64,000 nt of DNA from JAAGZL01 sp050288625 (GTDB taxonomy: Bacteria; Pseudomonadota; Gammaproteobacteria; Chromatiales; Chromatiaceae). Under the pieces are notes generated by a model. It worked only from the letters and a program-made list of their open reading frames with translations. It had not been told where the DNA came from and searched no databases. Position numbers and translations under genes: made by a program. Where the stretch lies: the NCBI GenBank assembly GCA_050288625.1, contig JBNKEE010000046.1:13188-77187 (forward strand). Reading direction: 5' to 3'. Shown piece after piece: positions 16,736 through 26,109 of the stretch (the first letter of the stretch is position 1; each line of letters opens with the position of its first letter).

Positions 16736-18235
16736 TTATCCGTCCAGACGGCAACGTTTCAGCAGAAATTGCGTTAGGAGCGGAACTGGGCGTCCGGTGG
16801 CTGATTTGGTGGATCCTGTGGTCCAGGCACTGCCTGCTATATCCAGATGCGCCCACTTGAACTCCTGAGTGAAGCGGGAGAGAAAACAGGCTGCAGTTAT
16901 GGTGCCGGCCCACTTGCCACCGATGTTGGCAATGTCTGCCGCCTTGCTGTCGATCATCTCCTGATACTCATCCCATAGGGGGAGTTGCCATGCTCGGTCC
17001 CCAGTGACACAGCCTGCATCCAACAACTCTTGGGCTAGGTCGTCATTGTTTGCCAGCAGGCCCGAGGCATGTTTTCCCAGTGCGACCACGCAAGCACCGG
17101 TGAGGGTGGCTATATCGATCACTGCTGCAGGGTTGTAACGTTCGGCATAGGTGAGAGCGTCGCACAGGATTAGTCTGCCTTCAGCGTCCGTGTTTAAGAT
17201 CTCTATGGTCTTGCCAGACATGCTGGTGACTATATCGCCTGGCTTATTGGCGGCGCCGTCTGGCAGGTTCTCTGACGTGGGTATCAGCCCAATCAGGTTT
17301 ATCGGCAGTTTTAACTCGACACAGGCGGACATCACTCCTAATACGCTGGCGCCTCCACACATATCGTATTTCATCTCTTCCATGCCGGCAGATGGCTTTA
17401 AGGATATGCCTCCGGCATCGAAGGTGAGACCCTTACCAACTAGCACGACCGGTTTGGACTTGGGTTTTCCTCCCCGGTATTCCATCACGATAAGCTTGGC
17501 CGGCTGTCTACTGCCCTTGGCCACCGAGAGTAGAGAGCCCATGCCCAACTTTTTCATCTGCGCCTCGTCTAGTATCTCCACCTTCAACTTGCGTGACTTG
17601 CGTTTCAGCCCTTTAGCTTGATCGGCCAGATAGGTGGGGGTACAGATGTTGCCAGGCAGGTTGCCCAGGTCCTTAGTCATGGTGACAGATGCGGCTATGG
17701 CCTGACCATGCTCCAGTCCTAGTTTGGCCTTCTTGTTCTGTCTGCCATCGGTTAGCATCAGGGTTAGTTTCTTCAGGGGGCGTTTGCCATTATCGGAATC
17801 GCTTTTGCACTGGTTGAAACTATATATTGCCTCCTCCGCTGCTATGACAGTATCCCGGTAGATGGAGTAAGTTGAAGCGTCTTTGGGGGCAAGTAGCGGT
17901 AAACATGTTGACGCCTCGGCGGCACCGCCATCCTTCAGTGCGGATACGGCCATGCTCACAGCCTTGCGATAGGCGGTCATGGTGAAGTCCTTCTCTTTGC
18001 CGCAACCTATTAGCAGTATGCGTTTGCACGGGAGCCCCTGGGGGTTATAAAGCATCAGGGTCTGCCCCAGTTTGCCGTCGATATCTCCACTTTTCAGGAT
18101 CTGTCGCAGCTGGCCTTTGCTCGCTTTATCAACGGAATCTGAGCACTCTGGTAATCTACGTTTTTCAAAGACCCCTAGGATCAGACAGGCGGTGCGCTGA
18201 GTGGATGGAACACCGGATTTGACATGAAATTCCAC
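16736..18235 (-). CDS. pepA: Leucyl aminopeptidase (M17)
   Basis: Cytosolic di-zinc/manganese aminopeptidase; in E. coli it also binds DNA at recombination and pyrimidine-regulated sites. It has 499 residues, matching the family. Metal and active-site motifs are VGKGLTFDAGGISLKPS, MKYDMCGGASVLG and the M17 signature NTDAEGRLILCDAL. The N-terminal 160 residues form the usual macro-like domain. It is divergent from lptF across 262 bp, the standard arrangement. Confidence 0.95.
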   Translation of the reverse strand: MEFHVKSGVPSTQRTACLILGVFEKRRLPECSDSVDKASKGQLRQILKSGDIDGKLGQTLMLYNPQGLPCKRILLIGCGKEKDFTMTAYRKAVSMAVSALKDGGAAEASTCLPLLAPKDASTYSIYRDTVIAAEEAIYSFNQCKSDSDNGKRPLKKLTLMLTDGRQNKKAKLGLEHGQAIAASVTMTKDLGNLPGNICTPTYLADQAKGLKRKSRKLKVEILDEAQMKKLGMGSLLSVAKGSRQPAKLIVMEYRGGKPKSKPVVLVGKGLTFDAGGISLKPSAGMEEMKYDMCGGASVLGVMSACVELKLPINLIGLIPTSENLPDGAANKPGDIVTSMSGKTIEILNTDAEGRLILCDALTYAERYNPAAVIDIATLTGACVVALGKHASGLLANNDDLAQELLDAGCVTGDRAWQLPLWDEYQEMIDSKAADIANIGGKWAGTITAACFLSRFTQEFKWAHLDIAGSAWTTGSTKSATGRPVPLLTQFLLKRCRLDG

Positions 18236-18497
18236 TTTAACTCCCTGGTATTTTCATAGGTCTTAGGGCTATAGGACCTTGGATGAACTACTATGATAGC
18301 CCGGATGTCATACTTGCCATCGTTGCCATTTGAACACAAACTCGGCCTGTCAGCGAATTGATCAGACGCACCTTGTTCTCAAATATCCTATTTTTCGATA
18401 GGATGGGCAGATACCGACTAGTCTACAAAAAATGACAATATTTACCACTGCATTCACATAAACAGAGAAATAGCATTAATAGGCCCCAATTCACCAC

Positions 18498-19604
18498 ATG
18501 ATTTCGATTATCGATCGTTATATTTTGCGGGAGGTTACCAAAACCTTCCTGGCTATTCTCTCTGTACTGTTTCTTATATTTACCAGTAACAGCTTTATCA
18601 AGATATTGCAGAAGGCGGTATCTGGCACCATAGGTAATGATGTGCTGTTTCAACTGGTGGCGCTGAAGTCGGTAGTCATTCTGGGGACGGTCATACCTCC
18701 GGCCTTCTTTTTTGCGGTCCTCTATGCCATAGGGCGTATGTATAGAGATAGTGAAATGACTGCCCTGGCAAGTTGCGGCTTCGGATTTAGAAGGATCTAC
18801 CGTGCAGTTAGCTTTGCATCGGTACCGGTCTCCATTATTGTGGCTCTGTTGACGATCCTGGCAATGCCCTGGTCGGAAAGCACGTCTGCCAAGATCTATG
18901 ACCGACAGGAGGATGAAGCTGAGTTAAGTAGCGCCACGGCCGGTAGTTTTAATGAGTTTAAGCAGGGCGATGTGCTTTTCTTTGCGGAGGAGATGTCCAG
19001 CGACAAGACCAAGATCCTGAATATCTTCGTGCAAAATAGGCAGCAGGGTGAATTGGGCCTTATGACAGCGGCAAAAGGATATCAATATGTTGAGGAAGAG
19101 ACGGGGGACCGTTTCATTGTATTGCAGAACGCCCACCGTTATGTTGGAAATCCTGGAGAGACTGAGTTCTCGGTAGGAGAGATGGAAGAGGTCGGTTTCA
19201 GGGTAGAAACAAAACAGGATAGAGTGGTGGTTTTGGAGAGAGAGGCTCTTAGTACCTTGTCTCTTTTTGGTTCTAAAGACAAAGGCCAGATGTCGGAATT
19301 GCAATATCGTATTTTTATGCCGTTGTCGGTATTTGTTTTTGCTTTGGCCGGTGTGATCCTCAGCAGGTCCATGCCACGTGAAGGCACTTCTGTCCGCATT
19401 GTCCTGTCGATACTGTTTTACACGATATTTCTCAATCTGCAGGCGATGTCGAGCAGTTGGATGAGGAATGGCGTTACACCGCTTTGGCTTGGTAGATGGT
19501 GGGTATATATCGTTGTCTTATTGTTGATATGGGCTATGTATGTTGTTAGGTCTCAACAGTTCGGACAGACCGCCAAGCAGCTGTTCAGGAAGTTTGCCCG
19601 ATGA
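18498..19604 (+). CDS. lptF: LPS export ABC transporter permease LptF
   Basis: Inner-membrane permease of the LptB2FGC complex, which extracts lipopolysaccharide from the inner membrane. It has 368 residues. The N-terminus IIDRYILREVTKTFLAIL and the first membrane segments (about 15-35, 55-80, 100-125) are typical. A periplasmic jellyroll domain fills about 130-265, and three C-terminal TM helices follow. It overlaps lptG by 4 bp. This organism therefore makes LPS. Confidence 0.95.
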   Translation: MISIIDRYILREVTKTFLAILSVLFLIFTSNSFIKILQKAVSGTIGNDVLFQLVALKSVVILGTVIPPAFFFAVLYAIGRMYRDSEMTALASCGFGFRRIYRAVSFASVPVSIIVALLTILAMPWSESTSAKIYDRQEDEAELSSATAGSFNEFKQGDVLFFAEEMSSDKTKILNIFVQNRQQGELGLMTAAKGYQYVEEETGDRFIVLQNAHRYVGNPGETEFSVGEMEEVGFRVETKQDRVVVLEREALSTLSLFGSKDKGQMSELQYRIFMPLSVFVFALAGVILSRSMPREGTSVRIVLSILFYTIFLNLQAMSSSWMRNGVTPLWLGRWWVYIVVLLLIWAMYVVRSQQFGQTAKQLFRKFAR

Positions 19605-20665
19605 GATTGTTGCAGAGACATATCGGCAAAACGGTAATTGTAAATATCGTCATCGCATTGGTAGTGCTGTTAGGTTTGGTGTCGGTAGGCACCTTTATGT
19701 CCGAGTTAAGCGATGTAGGCGAGGGTACTTATCAGACTTCAGATGCGTTCATATATGTGATGATGGTTACGCCGCGCAGGATCTACGAGATATTTCCCAT
19801 AGCGGTACTGTTAGGCAGTCTTATCGGTCTTGGGGGGTTGGCCAGCCACTCTGAACTGACAGCCATGCGCGCTGCAGGTGTTTCGCTAAAAGAGATAATT
19901 ATGTCTGCTCTCAAGGCTGGTGTCCTGATGATGTGCATAATCGTGGTGATTGGAGAGATCATTGCCCCGAATACAGAGCAGTATGCTGAGACCATGCGGG
20001 CATCCAAGCTGTCAGACCAGATTACCCTTAAGTCAGAATACGGTTTTTGGGCCAGGGATAGGAACACCTTTGTCAATATTCGCAAGATATTGCCGGGGGC
20101 CAGACTTCAGGATATCTATATATATGAGTTCTCAGATGATCGAAAGCTGAAGGTCGCCAGTTATGCGTCATTCGCCCAATACAGGGACGACCGTTGGTTG
20201 CTGAATAACATTAAGCAGTCTCTATTTACTTCAAACGGTGTGATCAGCAGGAATATCGAGCGGGCTGCATGGGAGTCCATGATAGATCCTGGCGTGCTGA
20301 GTGTGGTGGTGGTTAGACCTACCATGCTTGCTGCCTGGGGGCTGTTTAAGTACGTCAGCTTTTTGCATAGCAACGGTCAAAGTGCCATCCCTTTTGAGGT
20401 GGCGTTCTGGAGCAAGATAGTCTCTCCGGTGATGACGCTGGTTATGGTGTTCCTGTCGGTTCCGTTTGTTTTCGGTTCACTCAGGAGCGTTGGCATAGGT
20501 CAGAGGGTGTTTGCAGGGTCGTTGCTTGGCACGGGATTCTTTCTTTTGAGCAAGATCCTAAGCCACATGGCTGTGGTGTATGAGCTTAATCCTCTATTTG
20601 CGGCAACGTTCCCGGCGTTTGCCATGTTGGGATTGGCGGCTTGGCTATTTAGAAAAGTACATTAA
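19601..20665 (+). CDS. lptG: LPS export ABC transporter permease LptG
   Basis: Partner permease of LptF in LPS export. It has 354 residues, starting MRLLQRHIGKTV. TM helices lie near 15-35, 60-80 and 100-120, the periplasmic domain at about 125-260, and three C-terminal helices end in LAAWLFRKVH. Its ATG overlaps the lptF stop, so translation is coupled. The convergent gap downstream to 20793 shows no clear stem-loop terminator. Confidence 0.95.
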   Translation: MRLLQRHIGKTVIVNIVIALVVLLGLVSVGTFMSELSDVGEGTYQTSDAFIYVMMVTPRRIYEIFPIAVLLGSLIGLGGLASHSELTAMRAAGVSLKEIIMSALKAGVLMMCIIVVIGEIIAPNTEQYAETMRASKLSDQITLKSEYGFWARDRNTFVNIRKILPGARLQDIYIYEFSDDRKLKVASYASFAQYRDDRWLLNNIKQSLFTSNGVISRNIERAAWESMIDPGVLSVVVVRPTMLAAWGLFKYVSFLHSNGQSAIPFEVAFWSKIVSPVMTLVMVFLSVPFVFGSLRSVGIGQRVFAGSLLGTGFFLLSKILSHMAVVYELNPLFAATFPAFAMLGLAAWLFRKVH

Positions 20666-20793
20666 TCTTTCTCATGTGAGCGCCATACTGCGTTAACATC
20701 CTATTCAAGACGCTCATTTACCATGTGTTAATTGTACATTTTCGGATGGTATTGCTTTGTCTTGCTCTCACCTGAGCGAATTTAAGTAACAAG

Positions 20794-21261
20794 CTATTTC
20801 TTTATTAAAACTAGTCTGGTCTTTGATATGCGGTCGTGCCAGGCCAAGCCCTTCTTGTCCACCAGAATCCAGATAAAGCCAAGACCAAAAATCACCCAGG
20901 AGAGTATGGCGGCAAAGTAGCGCAAAAGGGCGTCTTTGAATCTCAGATTCTGACCGTTATCACGTATTACCTTGAGTCGCCAGGCCCGCATACCTAGGGT
21001 TTGGCCGCCACGCATCCAAAACAGGATGTGAAATCCGATCATGACACAGAAGAGATAGGCGATATAGAACGGGTTGGAGCGAAGGTTCGTTGCGTCGAAG
21101 TTTTCCTGCCCGTGGATCAGGTTAAGTGGGATCGTTACCAGGGCGACGGCCATCAGCAGCACAGCTGTGACCAGCAAGGCATCATAAAAGATAGCGATCA
21201 GGCGGCGCCAAAAACTGGGAGTGGTCCACTGTCCTGGGTCAATGTCGTTGCTGGTTATCAT
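20794..21261 (-). CDS. RDD family membrane protein
   Basis: A small integral membrane protein of 155 residues, function unassigned. The family signature Arg in TM1 (FWRRLIAIFYDALLVTAVL) and the Asp-containing segments are present, as is the conserved RGGQTLGMRAWRLKVIRDNG. Three hydrophobic segments are seen (about 20-45, 65-85, 115-135). It ends with LAWHDRISKTRLVLIKK, typical of the family C-terminus. It is the last gene of a reverse-strand series after the cupin gene, 14 bp away. Confidence 0.85.
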   Translation of the reverse strand: MITSNDIDPGQWTTPSFWRRLIAIFYDALLVTAVLLMAVALVTIPLNLIHGQENFDATNLRSNPFYIAYLFCVMIGFHILFWMRGGQTLGMRAWRLKVIRDNGQNLRFKDALLRYFAAILSWVIFGLGFIWILVDKKGLAWHDRISKTRLVLIKK

Positions 21262-21275
21262 CTGGATTCTGGTTA

Positions 21276-21719
21276 TTAGTTACAGAGCTTTGAAAGCTTG
21301 ATGTCACCGTTTTGTTTTATCGACAGAGGCACATCTGCTTCCCCTGCGTAGACCACAAGCAGTTCCGTATCTTCAGTAAATATGCCTTTATGCCAGGTAT
21401 TCATCACCTCAATAAATGCTTCCCCCGCCTTAAACAACTTCTCTTTTCCCGTTGACCTCACCACTTTGACGCTACCTTTCAATACATAGGCCGCAAGCGG
21501 TATGGTGTGACAATGCAGTGGGAGGATGATCTCCTGGTCGTTCACATCTATGGCGATCTTTTGCACTGTCATCTCTGGGTTTTTGTGTGGGTATTGAATG
21601 GCGCCGCCGTCCCAGCTTGTTGAGCCCTTAGCGAGGATCTCAGCGCTTACCTCTTGTGCTATGGTTGGGTTTTGTATGAGCAGCAATAGACAGGCTGCAA
21701 CTGTTAAACAATATTTCAT
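21276..21719 (-). CDS. Exported cupin-domain protein
   Basis: A 147-residue periplasmic cupin. A signal peptide (LTVAACLLLLIQNPTIAQ, cleavage probably at IAQ-EV) is followed by one cupin barrel. Metal-binding motif 1 is represented by LPLHCHTIPLAAYVLKG and motif 2 by AGEAFIEVMNTWHKG. The usual G(X)5HXH pattern is changed: HCH is kept, but the Glu is replaced by hydrophobic residues. It could bind a metal or small ligand; no enzyme activity can be assigned. Confidence 0.78.
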   Translation of the reverse strand: MKYCLTVAACLLLLIQNPTIAQEVSAEILAKGSTSWDGGAIQYPHKNPEMTVQKIAIDVNDQEIILPLHCHTIPLAAYVLKGSVKVVRSTGKEKLFKAGEAFIEVMNTWHKGIFTEDTELLVVYAGEADVPLSIKQNGDIKLSKLCN

Positions 21720-21746
21720 CTTGTCCCCTTTGTTGTGAAAACTTAA

Positions 21747-22343
21747 CTAGCCAACTATACCTAATACCCGTTTTCTAAACTTAACTCCTGACTCCAAAGC
21801 TATCTGCTCACAGGCCTGGATATCCACCCCGTCCAGCCCTTCAAGTGCGGTGGCTGTAACATCATTAATGTATTTTGGTGCCAGCCTAAGAAAATTTAGT
21901 ACGGCTTGATATGATCCCTCCATTGCCGGTAGGCAGTGGCGGTTATATACATCCTCATCCTGGGCGTTTATAGACACTGATAGGGCGTCTACACACTCAC
22001 TTAGCTCTGGCAGAACGTTGCGTTTGTGTACCAGATTGGCCAGGCCGTCGGTATTGATACGCACTCGGCCACCATTTTCTTTGATGTGGCGCGCCACCTC
22101 TAGCAGTACCTTGAGACGCAATGTGGGTTCGCCATAACCGCAGAAGACGAATTCGGAATAGGCCGAGACATCATCTATTGAATCTATCACCTCTTGTGCA
22201 GATGGGCGGTGATCCAGGCTTAGGTCATACTCATGCAACTGCGTGGTCCCGCAGTTTTTGGGGCAGAAAGAACAGCCTAGGGTACAGCGGTCTGTGATAT
22301 TCAGGTAGAGACGATCGTCTATCTGATAACTGATCTGGTTCAT
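21747..22343 (-). CDS. TatD family-linked radical SAM protein
   Basis: A radical SAM protein of 198 residues with the cluster motif C20-TLG-C24-SF-C27 (DRCTLGCSFCPK), FCGYGEPTLR for SAM binding and VRINTDGLANL. It matches the short radical SAM family commonly fused to or beside TatD nucleases. No tatD gene is adjacent here. No auxiliary Fe-S domain is present. The reaction is unknown. It is 10 bp downstream of the HDOD gene and on the same strand, so co-transcription is likely. Confidence 0.82.
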   Translation of the reverse strand: MNQISYQIDDRLYLNITDRCTLGCSFCPKNCGTTQLHEYDLSLDHRPSAQEVIDSIDDVSAYSEFVFCGYGEPTLRLKVLLEVARHIKENGGRVRINTDGLANLVHKRNVLPELSECVDALSVSINAQDEDVYNRHCLPAMEGSYQAVLNFLRLAPKYINDVTATALEGLDGVDIQACEQIALESGVKFRKRVLGIVG

Positions 22344-22353
22344 CTAATCTACT

Positions 22354-23997
22354 TCAACTACTGATCTGGCCCAGGGTTAGGCTCAGTTTTGCACACAATT
22401 GTTTAAAATCTGCGTAGTTATCTTCGTTCAGCACATATGTTCCATCGGCATAAATAAAACCAACTGCCTCGCCGCGGACAAATATGGACATGCAAAAAAA
22501 TCCGTTTTGATCGAGAGAGTCACGCAGGTCTTGCGGGATCATGGGAAGAAACTTTTCCCGGTTATCTGATTTTAACCAAAATCCTTGCTGTTTCGACAGC
22601 AAGAGTTTGAAAAGATTTTCTTCCTTAATGTTGACGATAAAGTTGTTCAATCCCGAGTCTGCCTCAGCACCTTTCAGTTCACAAACCTTGGCGTACTTTT
22701 TATTCTCATTGATTATGGCGAACATGACCCGTTTCAGACCCAGATCGTTGCGCATCTTGCGCATATAATCGGATAGACTGGCCTCCCAGGGCAACGGGGC
22801 ACTGGCCTTTTGAACGACCTTGGGCAGGGTCGGCCTATCTACTGCAGGCTCGGACTTCTGGGTAACGCTACTCTGTTTGGGTGGTTTGATATCTTTAATC
22901 TCTTTCTTCTCAATCACAGGTTTGTCTTTTGACTTATTAACCTGAATCGGCCTGGGTTTTTTGGGTGGATCTTTCGGCATCTGCTTTATAAGTTCGGTCA
23001 GCGATGGCCTTTTTTCTGTTTTTTTGGGTTTTTCCGGTGGTCGTTCGATCTCGATGCGCATCGGCCTTTTTATCCGTTTTTGGGGGATTATCTCAATAGA
23101 TCCTTTTTCCGGTGTCTTCTTCTCACTGATGATCGTGACGGGAGGCTGTCGCAGCATATTGAAGGAGGATGCGGGCAAGGGTAGTCCGAATAGCTGCCTG
23201 TCAGCCTGGGCCGCTAACGAGTGGATGAAAGCCGCGGTCTTCTCCTTATTGTGCTGGATGTATCCACCTAAGAGTTCAATCAGGTCTTCGACCTCGCTGG
23301 AGTTCCACCCAGTTGCCGATTCACGTGCAATAGAACAGGCAATCTGCACCGCCATGGAACGAGATTTCCCGAACCAGGTGTGGTCTGTGGTCTCGGTAAT
23401 AAGGCGCGAGAACTGCCATCTTTTAGACAGTTCTGTATTCAGCTGTTTCATGGTGAAGCCAAGAACAGAATAAGAAGCAGACCCATAATCTGCGCCCTTC
23501 TGCACCAGTTTGTATATTTCTAACATCGGTTTATGGGCGTAGGCCCATAAGGCCATTTCACCACAGTTGTGTAGCAGAGCGGCAAGCCCCATCTCATCAG
23601 GATTCTTGTCGTTGCGTAGTTCACCTAGGGCCTTTGCATATATGGCGGCATGTGCAGCGCGCGAGTATGTATGGTAGATGCCTATCTTTGCGGCGTCTGG
23701 CAGGGTCTTATCCAGTGTTGGTAGATTTTTGGCTGCAATCTTGACCGGTAGGGGGCCGAGCATAGAAATGGCGTGGGCCACGTCGGTTGCTGGTCCTTTT
23801 TCGTCACCATGAGATGCCCCATAGCTACGGAAGATGTCCATGGTAAAGCCAGGGTCCAGACCAATCACCTTTTGCAGGTCCTGGTTGCTGGTTATGGGGT
23901 CATCCTGTAGATATCTGACCCGTTGAATTGTGACGGCCATCGCCGGAAGAGGACGTTTCGCTAAGTTGGCAACCAGGCCCTCGAGAGAAATTGCCAT
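22354..23997 (-). CDS. HDOD-domain signalling protein
   Basis: A cytosolic protein of 547 residues. The N-terminal HDOD (metal-independent HD-related) domain spans about 10-265, with ISMLGPLPVKIAAKNL and ALLHNCGEMALWAYAH. A basic, proline/lysine-rich linker follows (about 285-395, many KKP and PEKPKK segments). The C-terminal 150 residues look GAF-like (LGLKRVMFAIINENKKY, FCMSIFVRGEAVGFIYAD). HDOD proteins are regulatory, and the target is not evident. It has the first start of a reverse-strand unit, 253 bp from yebC on the opposite strand. Confidence 0.8.
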   Translation of the reverse strand: MAISLEGLVANLAKRPLPAMAVTIQRVRYLQDDPITSNQDLQKVIGLDPGFTMDIFRSYGASHGDEKGPATDVAHAISMLGPLPVKIAAKNLPTLDKTLPDAAKIGIYHTYSRAAHAAIYAKALGELRNDKNPDEMGLAALLHNCGEMALWAYAHKPMLEIYKLVQKGADYGSASYSVLGFTMKQLNTELSKRWQFSRLITETTDHTWFGKSRSMAVQIACSIARESATGWNSSEVEDLIELLGGYIQHNKEKTAAFIHSLAAQADRQLFGLPLPASSFNMLRQPPVTIISEKKTPEKGSIEIIPQKRIKRPMRIEIERPPEKPKKTEKRPSLTELIKQMPKDPPKKPRPIQVNKSKDKPVIEKKEIKDIKPPKQSSVTQKSEPAVDRPTLPKVVQKASAPLPWEASLSDYMRKMRNDLGLKRVMFAIINENKKYAKVCELKGAEADSGLNNFIVNIKEENLFKLLLSKQQGFWLKSDNREKFLPMIPQDLRDSLDQNGFFCMSIFVRGEAVGFIYADGTYVLNEDNYADFKQLCAKLSLTLGQISS

Positions 23998-24250
23998 TGT
24001 TTATTATATCCCTACACTTTATCTTCAGGCTGAAATGAAAGCACAACACAGCGCAGATGGGAACATTGATAGTTGATATAAATATAGAGCAAAACAGAGA
24101 AGTCGTAGTACAGATCAGGAGCAGGCCAACATGTGGGTTTTACGGCCGTTATGCCGTCTCAGCAACAAAAAGCTGGCAGAAGGTGTCCTGATCACCCTCT
24201 GGAATGATAAACTTTGCGCCAATGTATTAACGAGTATTTGAGGATGTTTC

Positions 24251-24997
24251 ATGGCTGGACATAGTAAATGGGCCAATATCAAGCATAAAAAGGCGGCCAA
24301 CGATAAAAAACGCGGCAAGATCTGGACCAAATTGTTACGCGAGGTAACGGTGGCGGCCAAAGAGGGCGGTGGGGATATCGACTCCAATCCCAGGTTGCGT
24401 CTGGCTGTGGATAAGGCCAACGGGGCCAATGTGCCCAGGGATACCATCGATCGCGCCATCAAGCGTGGTGCCGGTGCCGGCGAGGGCGACAACTACGATG
24501 AGATCCGCTACGAGGGCTATGGTCCCGGCGGAATCGCAGTAATCGTCGACTGCATGACCGACAACCGTAACCGCACCGCATCCGAGGTGCGTCACGCCTT
24601 CACCAAACATGGCGGCAATCTCGGGACAGACGGTTCTGTGGCCTACATGTTCAGCAAGCAGGGCATAATCAGCTTCGCTCCAGGGGCGGATGAGGACGGC
24701 ATCATGGAGGCTGCCCTTGAGGCCGGGGCCGATGACGTGGTAAGCAACGATGACGGTTCCATAGATGTGATGACCACCCCGGAGGTATTTACTGCGGTTA
24801 AAGACGGTATGCTTGCCTCTGGACATACACCAGATAACGCCGAGGTTACCTTCACCGCATCCACCAACACCGAGCTGGACCAGGAGACGGCGGAAAAGCT
24901 GATGAGGATGATCGATACTCTGGAAGACCTGGATGATGTGCAGGAGGTCTACACCAATGCCGAGATCTCGGACGAGATCATGGAAGCCTTGGGCTAA
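24251..24997 (+). CDS. yebC: YebC/PmpR family transcriptional/translational regulator
   Basis: A cytosolic DNA-binding or ribosome-associated regulator of 248 residues. It opens with the invariant MAGHSKWANIKHKKAANDK and continues with RYEGYGPGGIAVIVDC and NLGTDGSVAYMF, all family hallmarks. It is first in yebC-ruvC-ruvA-ruvB, the widespread order, with ruvC 9 bp downstream. Some YebC proteins act on ribosome stalling and others repress transcription; the sequence does not decide between these. Confidence 0.94.
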   Translation: MAGHSKWANIKHKKAANDKKRGKIWTKLLREVTVAAKEGGGDIDSNPRLRLAVDKANGANVPRDTIDRAIKRGAGAGEGDNYDEIRYEGYGPGGIAVIVDCMTDNRNRTASEVRHAFTKHGGNLGTDGSVAYMFSKQGIISFAPGADEDGIMEAALEAGADDVVSNDDGSIDVMTTPEVFTAVKDGMLASGHTPDNAEVTFTASTNTELDQETAEKLMRMIDTLEDLDDVQEVYTNAEISDEIMEALG

Positions 24998-25006
24998 GGT
25001 ATAGTC

Positions 25007-25507
25007 ATGCGGCGCATACTGGGCATAGATCCCGGCTCGCGCATAACCGGCTATGGTGTGATCGAGAGCGACGGCAGCAAGAGTATACACATAGCTAGTG
25101 GTTGTGTCCGTCTGCAGCAGAACGATATACCGGAAAGGTTGGGCGAGATATACCGAGCAATCACCCAGGTGATTGCCGATTTTGCTCCGACCGAGATGGC
25201 GGTGGAAGAGGTGTTCGTATCCAAGAATCCATCGTCCGCACTAAAATTGGGGCATGCTCGCGGGGCAGCGGTTTGTGCCGGGGTAATGGCCGGTCTGCCG
25301 ATCGCCGAATATACCCCGCGCAGGATCAAGCAGACGGTGGTGGGAACCGGGGGCGCAGATAAAGAACAGGTACAGCACATGATTAAACTGATCCTGCAAC
25401 TGGATGAGAAACTTGCTGCGGACCAGGCGGACGCACTGGCAGTTGCGATCACTCATGCCCACTCCAACAGTATGCTGCTCAACCTTAAAGCGGGAGGCAG
25501 GATATGA
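25007..25507 (+). CDS. ruvC: Holliday junction resolvase RuvC
   Basis: Endonuclease that cuts Holliday junctions in the RuvABC resolvasome. It has 166 residues with catalytic acids in ILGIDPGSRITGYG, MAVEEVFVSKNPSSALKLG and the C-terminal DQADALAVAITHAH. The ruvA start overlaps its stop by 4 bp. Length and motif order are complete and typical. Confidence 0.96.
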   Translation: MRRILGIDPGSRITGYGVIESDGSKSIHIASGCVRLQQNDIPERLGEIYRAITQVIADFAPTEMAVEEVFVSKNPSSALKLGHARGAAVCAGVMAGLPIAEYTPRRIKQTVVGTGGADKEQVQHMIKLILQLDEKLAADQADALAVAITHAHSNSMLLNLKAGGRI

Positions 25508-26109
25508 TCGGGCGTCTGCGCGGCGAACTAGTGTCCAAGACTCCGCCTTTTTTGCTACTGGACGTAAATGGGGTGGGTTATGACGTTGAATCACCCATGT
25601 CCACCTTCTACAACCTACCGGCCGTGGGAGAGCAGGTAACCCTGTTTACCCATCTGGCGATTAGGGATGACGCACATGTGTTGTATGGATTTGCCAGCGA
25701 AGCTGAACGTTCTCTGTTCCGTTCACTGCTTAAGGTGAGCGGTGTGGGGGCCAAGATGGCGCTGGCAATCTTGTCTGGCATGAGCGCCGACGAGTTTGCA
25801 GCCTGTGTGCAGGCCAACGATAGCGCCGCACTGGTACGTCTTCCAGGGATCGGAAAGAAGACCGCTGAGCGCCTCATTGTGGAGATGAGGGATAGATTGG
25901 ATAAGCTTGAACTTGGTGACATTGCCGTCCGTTCCGCTGGAACGTCTTCGGTCGTAGAACACTCCCCGGTTTCAGATGCGGTGGGTGCTTTGATTGCTTT
26001 AGGGTACAAGGCCAACGACGCAAGCCGTATGGTCCGTGGTATTGATTGTGCTGGACTAAGCAGCGAGGAGATAATCCGCGCATCCCTTAAGGCGGCGGTG
26101 ACAAACTGA
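25504..26109 (+). CDS. ruvA: Holliday junction branch migration protein RuvA
   Basis: Tetrameric junction-binding subunit that loads RuvB. It has 201 residues. The N-terminal OB fold begins MIGRLRGELVSKTPPFLLLD. Helix-hairpin-helix repeats are seen in LLKVSGVGAKMALAIL and LVRLPGIGKKTAERLI, and a C-terminal RuvB-contacting domain follows a flexible linker. The stop overlaps the ruvB start by one base. Confidence 0.96.
   Translation: MIGRLRGELVSKTPPFLLLDVNGVGYDVESPMSTFYNLPAVGEQVTLFTHLAIRDDAHVLYGFASEAERSLFRSLLKVSGVGAKMALAILSGMSADEFAACVQANDSAALVRLPGIGKKTAERLIVEMRDRLDKLELGDIAVRSAGTSSVVEHSPVSDAVGALIALGYKANDASRMVRGIDCAGLSSEEIIRASLKAAVTN

Noticed and set aside
20666..20793. Terminator between lptG and the RDD gene
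   Set aside because: No stable GC-rich stem followed by a T run could be found in the convergent gap.
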